Shown piece by piece: positions 51,929-58,445 of a DNA stretch of 64,000 bases. The stretch is from an uncultured Bacteroidales bacterium (GTDB taxonomy: Bacteria; Bacteroidota; Bacteroidia; Bacteroidales; F082). The stretch's first letter is position 1. The number at the start of each line of letters is the position of its first letter. The notes under the pieces are model-generated. The model did not search any database and was not told where the DNA came from. It saw nothing but the letters and a program-made list of their open reading frames with translations. The position numbers were made by a program, and so were the translations under genes. The stretch covers positions 1 to 64,000 of the forward strand of contig ONFF01000016.1 of NCBI GenBank assembly GCA_900317055.1. Reading direction: 5' to 3'.

Positions 51929-52359
51929 AAGCGATGGCATCGAAATCATTCAACACGGCAACTATCGCCCGCCTGCTCAATCACGAGGACGAGCAAGGCA
52001 TGGGGCGCGTCTTCATGTATGCTTTCCTTAACGAAGTGGTACGCCAAAAACGACCATTCCCGTTCGATTGTGAATCCGCCCAAGTAAGCCCTAACTTGAT
52101 GATTGTTGACAGCCAAGGTAGAAGCATCGCCGTTGAACATAGGCGCAATCGGCTTAGTTTAACCCTCAACGACCAACGAAGTGAAACTTCCGCATTCATC
52201 GAATACAAAGGTGAAGCCTATCGCCGAGTCCTTCTTGATTGGCTTACAACCTGCATCCGATACACTTCGCTGCAACCTGAACTTCGCAAAGAACTAACAA
52301 GATATGCCCAATCCATTCAAAGAAGAATTTGGTTTACAAAAGTTTTGCCTGTGCATTAA
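51919..52359 (+). CDS. hypothetical protein after the mini-FtsZ gene
   Basis: I do not recognise this protein of about 146 aa. It contains KSFNTATIARLLNHEDEQGM and FPFDCESAQVSPNLMIVDSQ and ends in a basic helical part (RYAQSIQRRIWFTKVLPVH). ATG 51919 overlaps the GTPase stop; ATG 51934 (MASKSFNT) is equally plausible, and the 51838 start of the longest frame lies deep in the GTPase gene. Its last four codons lie within the stem of island element copy 5, so the element and the gene end have fused. Third member of the cassette. Confidence 0.6.
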   Translation: MQIKAMASKSFNTATIARLLNHEDEQGMGRVFMYAFLNEVVRQKRPFPFDCESAQVSPNLMIVDSQGRSIAVEHRRNRLSLTLNDQRSETSAFIEYKGEAYRRVLLDWLTTCIRYTSLQPELRKELTRYAQSIQRRIWFTKVLPVH

Positions 52360-52390
52360 TTCGGCACAATCTTTTTGTTATCTTTGCAGC
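52347..52390 (+). promoter_or_regulatory. island element, copy 5
   Basis: GCCTGTGCATTAATTCGG followed by CACAATC, then TTTTTGTTATCTTTGCAGC. The right arm is partly degraded, while the -7 box is a perfect TATCTTTG (52379-52386). It ends 14 nt before the RhuM ATG and overlaps the 3' end of the preceding gene. Confidence 0.75.
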
Positions 52391-52404
52391 ATAAAACTAG
52401 CCCC

Positions 52405-53396
52405 ATGGAAAACCAAATCGTCATATACCAAACCGACAACGGCCAAACTGCCATCGATGTAAGGCTGGAAAATGAAACCATATGGTTGACTCAGGCTCAA
52501 ATGGCTGAGCTGTTTCAGAAAGACAGAACTGTTATCGGGCGTCATATTCGCAATGTTTTCAAAGAAGGAGAATTGGACGAAAAAGTGGTATGTGCAAAAT
52601 TTGCACATACCACTCGTCATGGTGCTATTGAAGACTTAATGCAAACTCAGGAAGTGGTTCTTTACAACCTCGATGTCATCATCTCCGTAGGCTATCGTGT
52701 GAAAAGCCAACGCGGTGTGCAATTCCGCCAATGGGCCAATAAAGTGCTGAAAGACTATCTGCTGAAAGGCTACGCCGTGAATGAGAAGATTCGCCGAAAC
52801 CAAATCGGGGAACTAAGGCAATTGGTGCAAATGGTGGGTCGGACACTGCAAAATCAGCCCTTGCTGAAAAACGAAGAGAACCAAGCCTTGTTTGACATTG
52901 TAGTCGATTACACCTACGCCCTCGACACGCTTGACGATTACGATTATCAACGGTTAGGAGTAAAAGAAACCACGCAAGAGGAGAAGTTTCAGGCGACATA
53001 CGATAACGCCATTCAAGCCATAGCGGCATTACGCGAGAAGTTCGGAGGCAGTTCGCTGTTCGGCAATGAAAAAGACGACTCTTTCAAAAGCAGTATTGGT
53101 CAAATCTATCAGACTTTTGGCGGTGAAGACCTATATCCGAGCGTGGAAGAGAAAGCGGCTATGCTGCTGTATCTCGTCACCAAAACCATTCGTTCAGCGA
53201 CGGTAACAAACGCATTGCCGCAACGCTGTTCCTGTGGTTCCTCAACAACAACGGCATCCTCTACCGCGAGGACGGCAGCAAACGCATAGCCGACAACACC
53301 TTGGTAGCACTGACCTTGATGATTGCCGAGAGCAAACCCGAGGAGAAGGATGTAATGGTGAAAGTGGTGGTGAACCTTATCAATCAGAAAAACTAA
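52405..53396 (+). pseudogene. RhuM-family protein with C-terminal Doc/Fic domain, frameshifted
   Basis: The N-terminal ~260 residues match the RhuM (virulence RhuM) family: YQTDNGQTAIDVRLENETIW, LTQAQMAELFQKDRTVIGRH, VVCAKFAHTTRHG and YNLDVIISVGYRVKSQRGVQ. After the A-run at 53182-53185 the frame is lost: the first frame ends at 53289 with a low-complexity Ser/Thr/Ala tail. Reading one base back restores NHSFSDGNKRIAATLFLW, a Doc-type HxFxDGNxR motif, and continues to a stop at 53394-53396, 5 nt before the WYL gene. So one A is missing from a homopolymer. This may be a true null, phase variation, ribosomal slippage or a sequencing error. Intact length would be about 330 aa. Confidence 0.85.
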
Positions 53397-53401
53397 AAAC
53401 C

Positions 53402-54310
53402 ATGTCCAAAAACCAAATCAACAAATACGTCTGGCTCGTAAAGACGCTCTACCATGCCAAGAAAATCACTCTAAAGGAAATCAACCGCCGGTGGCTCGAT
53501 ACTGATTTGAGCGAGGGCCTGGAGATTCCACGCCGCACGTTCCACACCTGGAAGAACGCGGTGGAAGATATGTTCGGCCTCGTCATCATGTGCGACAAGA
53601 GCGACGGCGACCGCTATTACATCGAGAACCGCGAGGTGCTTGAGGACGATGGCCTGCAACGCTGGCTGCTCAGCACCATGTCGGTCAACAACACGCTGTT
53701 GGAAAACAAGTCGCTCAGCGACCGTATCCTTTTGGAAAGCATCCCATCGGGTCAGGACTTCCTTGCCTCAGTCATGGAAGCCATGAAGAAAAACCGTTTG
53801 CTTGAAATCACCTATAAAGGCTTTTGGAGCGAAAGCGAGCACACCTTCCCCGTGGCGCCCTATTGCGTGAAGCTGTTCCGGCAGCGGTGGTACATGGTGG
53901 GCAACAGCGTCTACGAAGACAAGATCCGCATCTATTCCCTAGATCGCGTACTGAAAGCCCAATTATCGGAGAAGACCTTCAAATACCCCAAGAAATTCAA
54001 CCCAGAGAACTACTTCAAAGGCTGTTTCGGGATCATTCGCGATGAGGAATGTCCCATCGAGACCGTGAAGCTGAAAGTGAGCGCCGACCAAGCCAACTAC
54101 CTGCGTTCCTTGCCGTTGCATCCTTCACAAAAGGAGCTGGTGCATACAGGCGAATACAGCATCTTCTCCATCGAGGTGCGCCCCACCTTCGACTTCCAGC
54201 AAGAACTCCTTTGGAACGGCGACGCGCTTGAGGTAATGGAACCACTTTGGCTGCGTAAAGAGATGGCTGGCATGGTCAAACGGATGTGGGACAATTACAA
54301 CAAGAAATGA
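53402..54310 (+). CDS. WYL-domain transcriptional regulator
   Basis: WYL proteins sense ligands (often nucleic acid-related) and regulate genes; BrxR and CapW are examples that control anti-phage operons through inverted repeats. This 302-aa protein has an N-terminal winged-helix-like part (KKITLKEINRRWLDTDLSEG, IPRRTFHTWKNAVEDMFG) and a WYL-type domain at about 135-215 (LLEITYKGFWSESEHTFPVA, PYCVKLFRQRWYMVGNS, IRIYSLDRVLKA). A C-terminal WCX-like part follows. The ATG 53402 follows the RhuM end by 5 nt; the longer frame from 53234 is inside the frameshifted gene. It overlaps the exonuclease gene by 4 nt. It is the only obvious DNA-binding regulator of the island apart from RhuM. Confidence 0.85.
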   Translation: MSKNQINKYVWLVKTLYHAKKITLKEINRRWLDTDLSEGLEIPRRTFHTWKNAVEDMFGLVIMCDKSDGDRYYIENREVLEDDGLQRWLLSTMSVNNTLLENKSLSDRILLESIPSGQDFLASVMEAMKKNRLLEITYKGFWSESEHTFPVAPYCVKLFRQRWYMVGNSVYEDKIRIYSLDRVLKAQLSEKTFKYPKKFNPENYFKGCFGIIRDEECPIETVKLKVSADQANYLRSLPLHPSQKELVHTGEYSIFSIEVRPTFDFQQELLWNGDALEVMEPLWLRKEMAGMVKRMWDNYNKK

Positions 54311-54801
54311 ACTCCTTCGCCGCTATAGACTTCGAGACCGCCAACAACGAGCGCACCAGTGTGTGCAGCGTCGGCGTGGTGATCGTGAAAGAGGGTGAGT
54401 TTGTGGACTCGTTCTATTCGCTTATTCAGCCTGAGCCGAATTATTACCTTTATTGGAATACAATGGTTCACGGTATTACCAAGGAGGACACCGAGGACGC
54501 CCCCGTGTTCCCGTATGTTTGGAAGCAAATTGAGCCGCTCATCGAAGGCTTGCCTCTCGTGGCGCACAATAGTCCTTTCGATGAAGGTTGCCTAAAGGCC
54601 GTGATGCGCTGCTACCAGATGGATTACCCCGACTATCAGTTCTACTGCACCTGTCGCGCCTCGCGCAAACACTTCGGGAAGTTGCTACCCAACCACCAGC
54701 TGCACACCGTGGCGGCAGCCTGCGGCTTCGATTTAATCAACCACCATAACGCCTTGGCCGATGCCGAGGCATGCGCTTGGATTGCACGGGAGATTTTGTA
54801 A
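54307..54801 (+). CDS. DEDDh 3'-5' exonuclease, DnaQ-like
   Basis: These enzymes remove nucleotides from 3' ends using two metal ions. The 164-aa protein has all acidic motifs: Exo I FAAIDFETANNERTSVCSVG (DxE), Exo II LVAHNSPFDEGCLKAV, and Exo III HNALADAEACAWI with the His and Asp of the DEDDh type. HTVAAACGFDL fits the bacterial exonuclease domain found in PolC/DinG-like proteins. It stands alone without a polymerase or helicase domain. ATG 54307 overlaps the WYL stop (ATGA), so the two are co-translated. A role in repair or RNA trimming is equally possible. Confidence 0.9.
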   Translation: MNSFAAIDFETANNERTSVCSVGVVIVKEGEFVDSFYSLIQPEPNYYLYWNTMVHGITKEDTEDAPVFPYVWKQIEPLIEGLPLVAHNSPFDEGCLKAVMRCYQMDYPDYQFYCTCRASRKHFGKLLPNHQLHTVAAACGFDLINHHNALADAEACAWIAREIL

Positions 54802-54805
54802 TTCC

Positions 54806-54950
54806 ATTCGGAATTTATTGTAGTTTTGCAGAAAATTCCGAATAGAAACGGTCATCAAATCGAAATTTATTGTAATTTTACAGAAAAATCGGAATAAAAT
54901 TGGTTTCAATTCGGAATTTATTGTAATTTTGCAGAAAATTCCGAATAAAA
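54806..54950. repeat. three tandem promoter-like repeats before the AAA ATPase gene
   Basis: A unit of about 43 bp occurs at 54806, 54858 and 54909. Copies 1 and 3 have ATTCGGAATTT, then TATTGTA(A/G)TTTTGCAG, then AAATTCCGAAT: a perfect 11-bp dyad around a TAnnTTTG-type box. Copy 2 is degraded (ATCGAAATTT, TAATTTTA). The last copy ends at the ATG 54951. Confidence 0.75.
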
Positions 54951-56216
54951 ATGGAACCAACTTATATCAAGCGCGAGACTTACCTCCAAAAACTCATCGA
55001 CCGAATGGACAATGGCGAAGTGAAAATCGTCACTGGTCCAAGGCGATGCGGAAAGTCGTGGCTCCTCAAGCGCATCTTCAAGGATTATCTGGTATACAAT
55101 GGTGTAGCCGAAGAAAGCATCATCATCGTTTCCTTCGACATGGATGACGAAGAAGAAATGTATGGCGACCTCACCGAGCGTGGCGCCTTGAAAGAGTTCC
55201 TTTACAGCCGCATCACTTCTCCAAAAACCAATTATTATGTCATTCTAGACGAAGTGCAAGAGGTGGAGGGTTTTGAAAAGATTGTCAACGGGCTGAATGC
55301 CAAGGACAATGTGGATGTTTACATCACTGGGAGCAATTCACACTTCCTTTCTTCCGACATCCGAACCATCTTCCGCGGTCGCGGTGATGAAGTGCGAGTT
55401 TATCCACTTTCATTCAAGGAGTTTTGCTCAAACAGGACCGAGCCTATTAACGAACTTTGGAAAGAATACTACACCTACGGAGGCATGCCCGGATTGCTCA
55501 ACCACCATACTCCCGAGCAGAAAGTGGCTTACTTGCAACGGCTTTGGAGCAAGACCTACCTTGACGATGTGGTGGAGCGCAATCATGTGAAAAACCGCGA
55601 GGCCCTTTCTGCGCTTGCCGATGCGCTATGTTCCTCCATCGGTTCCTTGACCAATCCCAACCGCATCAGCAATGTGCTGCAAAGTGTTCAAAAGACCAAA
55701 ATCGACCCAGAAACTGTTGGAAACTACATTGATTACCTTGAGGAAACCTTCCTTTTCGAAGGTGCAAAACGTTTTAATATCAAGGGAAACAAATATTTTG
55801 AAAGCATTAAGAAATACTATGCCGTCGATGTAGGACTACGCAATGCCAAACTCAATTTCCGTCAGCAAGAAATCACTCACATCATGGAAAATATCATATA
55901 TAATGAATTGAGGATGAAAGGTTTCAGCGTAGATGTGGGATTGGTGGAAAGTCGCGAAATGCGTGAAGGCAAGATGGCCTACATACAATATGAAATCGAC
56001 TTCATCGCACAAAACGGGATGGACAAGTACTATATCCAATCCGCCTTCAAGATGGACGATGCCGAAAAGCAAGAAAATGAAATCCGCTCGCTGCAAAAAG
56101 TGGACGACAGTTTCAAAAAAATCGTCATCACTGGAGACGACATCGCCACTTATACCGATACAAAAGGTATAGTTTTTATGGGATTATTTCAGTTTTTAAA
56201 GGGAGAATTATTATGA
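54951..56216 (+). CDS. AAA ATPase with DUF4143-like C-terminus
   Basis: Proteins of this type (AAA_14 plus DUF4143) are common in Bacteroidetes with unknown targets. Walker A is VTGPRRCGKSWLLKRI near residue 30, Walker B YYVILDEVQEVEGFEK near residue 101, sensor-like ITGSNSHFLSSD, and IRTIFRGRGDEVRVYPLSF. The DUF4143-like part (about 220-420) contains NYIDYLEETFLFEGAKRFNI and a PD-(D/E)XK-like remnant (ENIIYNELRMKGFSVDVGLV, YEIDFIAQ). At 421 aa it has the family length. It follows a triple promoter repeat and overlaps the carbonic anhydrase ATG by 4 nt. Function unknown. Confidence 0.88.
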   Translation: MEPTYIKRETYLQKLIDRMDNGEVKIVTGPRRCGKSWLLKRIFKDYLVYNGVAEESIIIVSFDMDDEEEMYGDLTERGALKEFLYSRITSPKTNYYVILDEVQEVEGFEKIVNGLNAKDNVDVYITGSNSHFLSSDIRTIFRGRGDEVRVYPLSFKEFCSNRTEPINELWKEYYTYGGMPGLLNHHTPEQKVAYLQRLWSKTYLDDVVERNHVKNREALSALADALCSSIGSLTNPNRISNVLQSVQKTKIDPETVGNYIDYLEETFLFEGAKRFNIKGNKYFESIKKYYAVDVGLRNAKLNFRQQEITHIMENIIYNELRMKGFSVDVGLVESREMREGKMAYIQYEIDFIAQNGMDKYYIQSAFKMDDAEKQENEIRSLQKVDDSFKKIVITGDDIATYTDTKGIVFMGLFQFLKGELL

Positions 56217-56755
56217 ACGCAAAACAAGCCTTAGACTTACTCAAAGCCGGCAATGCCCGTTTCGTCTCGGGTGCATTGACACCAAAAGACAACTATGCAA
56301 CACTGCGGGAACAACTCAGCGCCGGTCAGCATCCCTTCGCCGTGGTGCTTTGCTGCTCCGACAGCCGCGTGGCACCCGAGATTATCTTCGACCAAAAGCT
56401 TGGCGACCTCTTTGTCATCCGTAACGCGGGCAACATAGTGGATGAGGAAGTGCTGGGTTCCATAGAATATGCCGTCGAGCATTTGGAAACACCTTTAGTG
56501 GTCGTCATGGGACACTCAGCTTGTGGTGCCGTCACTGCAACCTGCCAAGGCGGTGACTTGCCCGGCCATATCATTGATTTAGCCAAACGCATCAAGCCTT
56601 CCATCAACACGAGCTGCTGCATCAATGACAATGCCCGTAGTCATGCAAGAAGAATGGCTCAAATGATTGAAGACGATGAAATCGTCCATCATGTTGGTGC
56701 CAAAGTCATTGCGGCTTTCTACGATATTCAAAGCGGAAAAGTGGAATGGCTGTAA
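56213..56755 (+). CDS. beta-class carbonic anhydrase
   Basis: The enzyme interconverts CO2 and bicarbonate with zinc. The beta-class motif is complete: CCSDSRVAPE with zinc ligand Cys48 and the Asp-Arg dyad (D50, R52), then MGHSACGAV with the zinc His and Cys near 101-104. At 180 aa it has no signal peptide and should be cytoplasmic. The start overlaps the stop of the AAA ATPase gene by 4 nt, an unusual pairing, so their expression is coupled. The next gene has its own -7 box at 56768. Confidence 0.94.
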   Translation: MNAKQALDLLKAGNARFVSGALTPKDNYATLREQLSAGQHPFAVVLCCSDSRVAPEIIFDQKLGDLFVIRNAGNIVDEEVLGSIEYAVEHLETPLVVVMGHSACGAVTATCQGGDLPGHIIDLAKRIKPSINTSCCINDNARSHARRMAQMIEDDEIVHHVGAKVIAAFYDIQSGKVEWL

Positions 56756-56767
56756 CGAGGTTTTCCT

Positions 56768-56775
56768 TATTTTTG
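56768..56775 (+). promoter_or_regulatory. -7 promoter box of the amidohydrolase gene
   Basis: TATTTTTG followed by CCGC, 25 nt before ATG 56801. Confidence 0.6.
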
Positions 56776-56800
56776 CCGCCCAATCCAGAAACAACTAAAC

Positions 56801-58429
56801 ATGAAAACACATACAAAACACATAACTATAGCGTTCATCGCTACAATCCTGACCTTTATGACTGCCTGCAACCAAAAAACACCCGTCGACCTTATCGTCC
56901 ACAATGCCAACATCTACACCGTAGACAACGACTTCTCGAAAGCCCAAGCCTTTGCCGTGAAAGACGGTAAGTTTGTCGCCGTCGGCGATGAAGAAACCAT
57001 CATGCGCCAATACATGGCCACGGAAACCATCGACGCACAGGGCGATGCCGTTTATCCCGGCTTCATGGATGGACACAGCCACTTCACGGGCTACGGCGAG
57101 AACCTTGTCCGCTGGGCCGACCTGAAAGGTTGCCGTTCCTACGATGAAGTCATCGAACGCCTCAAAGTACACGACAGCCTCTACCCTGCCGAATGGCTCT
57201 TGGGTCGCGGCTGGGACCAAAACCTCTGGGAAGTGGCCGAGTTCCCCGACAACGAAAAGCTTGCAGAGGCCTTCCCCAACAAGATAGTCCTGTTGACTCG
57301 CGTGGATGGACATGCCGTGTTGGTCTCCAAGGAGGTTCTTGCATTAGCCAACATTGATGCCAACACAAAGATGGATGGCGGTATGGCCATCGTCAAAAAA
57401 GGTCGTTGCACAGGTGTGCTATTGGACAACCTCGCCGATGCCGCCAAGGCCTTGGTGCCCAAGATGGAAACCGCGCAGAGCATCCAAGCCCTGCTCAAGG
57501 CACAAGAGGACTGCATGGCGGTCGGCCTCACCAGTGTCACCGATGCAGGACAGGACATCGCCACCATCGAACTTATCGACAGCCTGCAACAGACTGGACA
57601 ACTCAAGATGCATGTCAACGCCATGGTCAACCCCGACGACGAGACAATGGACCACTTCATGCGTCAAGGTGTCATCGACAAGGAAAGGCTCACCGTCCGC
57701 AGCGTGAAGATCTATGCCGACGGTGCCTTGGGTTCACGCGGCGCGAAACTACTTGAACCTTACTCCGACGACCCGACCAACGACGGTTTGATTTTGGAAA
57801 GTGACGAGTTCTACCGTCATGTCTGCCAGAAAGCCTACAACGCCGGCTACCAAGTGTGTTGCCATGCCATCGGCGACGGCGGCGTGCACCATATTTTGGA
57901 CATCTTTTCGGAATACCTAAAAGGCAAAAATGATTTACGCTGGCGCATCGAGCACTCTCAAACGGTTGCTGACGCGGACTTCCAACGCTTTGGTGAATTC
58001 TCTGTCATCCCTTCCATTCAAACCACCCACTGCACCTCCGACATGGACTGGGCCGACGAGCGTCTCGGCGAGCGCATCAAAAACGCATACGCTTACCAAC
58101 AGTTACTACGACAAAACGGCTGGGTCATCAACGGCACCGACTTCCCCATCGAGGACATCAGCCCCATTTATACCTTCTATGCCGCTGTGGCCCGTAAGCA
58201 CTTGGACGGCACGCCTGCCGAGGGTTTCCAAATGGAGAACGCTCTCACCCGCGAACAAGCCTTGCGTTCCATCACCATCTGGGTGGCCAAAGGCTGCTTC
58301 CTTGAAGGTCGTAAAGGCAGCATCGAAGTCGGCAAAGACGCTGATTTCGTGATTCTTGATAGAGACCTTATGACCGTGGCTGAAAGCGAAATCCCCATGG
58401 CTAAAGTGAAGATGTGCCATATCCACTAA
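56801..58429 (+). CDS. amidohydrolase-family lipoprotein, YtcJ-like
   Basis: This 542-aa metal-dependent hydrolase starts with a lipobox signal (FIATILTFMTACNQK). The amidohydrolase fold follows: VDLIVHNANIYTVDNDFSKA, VYPGFMDGHSHFTGYGENLV (HxH metal site), DGALGSRGAKLLEPYSD (with the metal Lys position unlike urease), CHAIGDGGVHHIL and RIEHSQTVADADFQRFGEFS, ending NGTDFPIEDISP and GSIEVGKDADFVILDRD. The order matches YtcJ-type exo-amidohydrolases whose substrates are mostly unknown. Export and lipidation place it in the envelope. It is followed after 16 nt by the uvrA-like gene. Confidence 0.88.
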   Translation: MKTHTKHITIAFIATILTFMTACNQKTPVDLIVHNANIYTVDNDFSKAQAFAVKDGKFVAVGDEETIMRQYMATETIDAQGDAVYPGFMDGHSHFTGYGENLVRWADLKGCRSYDEVIERLKVHDSLYPAEWLLGRGWDQNLWEVAEFPDNEKLAEAFPNKIVLLTRVDGHAVLVSKEVLALANIDANTKMDGGMAIVKKGRCTGVLLDNLADAAKALVPKMETAQSIQALLKAQEDCMAVGLTSVTDAGQDIATIELIDSLQQTGQLKMHVNAMVNPDDETMDHFMRQGVIDKERLTVRSVKIYADGALGSRGAKLLEPYSDDPTNDGLILESDEFYRHVCQKAYNAGYQVCCHAIGDGGVHHILDIFSEYLKGKNDLRWRIEHSQTVADADFQRFGEFSVIPSIQTTHCTSDMDWADERLGERIKNAYAYQQLLRQNGWVINGTDFPIEDISPIYTFYAAVARKHLDGTPAEGFQMENALTREQALRSITIWVAKGCFLEGRKGSIEVGKDADFVILDRDLMTVAESEIPMAKVKMCHIH

Positions 58430-58445
58430 CCCAATCTAAAACCTT

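Noticed and set aside
42976-52390. CRISPR array made of the five island elements
   Set aside because: The copies are kilobases apart with genes between them, not 30-40 nt spacers, and no cas genes are present.
42976-52390. Classical integron with attC sites
   Set aside because: The elements are spread at cassette starts, but no integron integrase is in the window and I cannot find the R'/L' core patterns of attC. The idea is kept only as an untested analogy.
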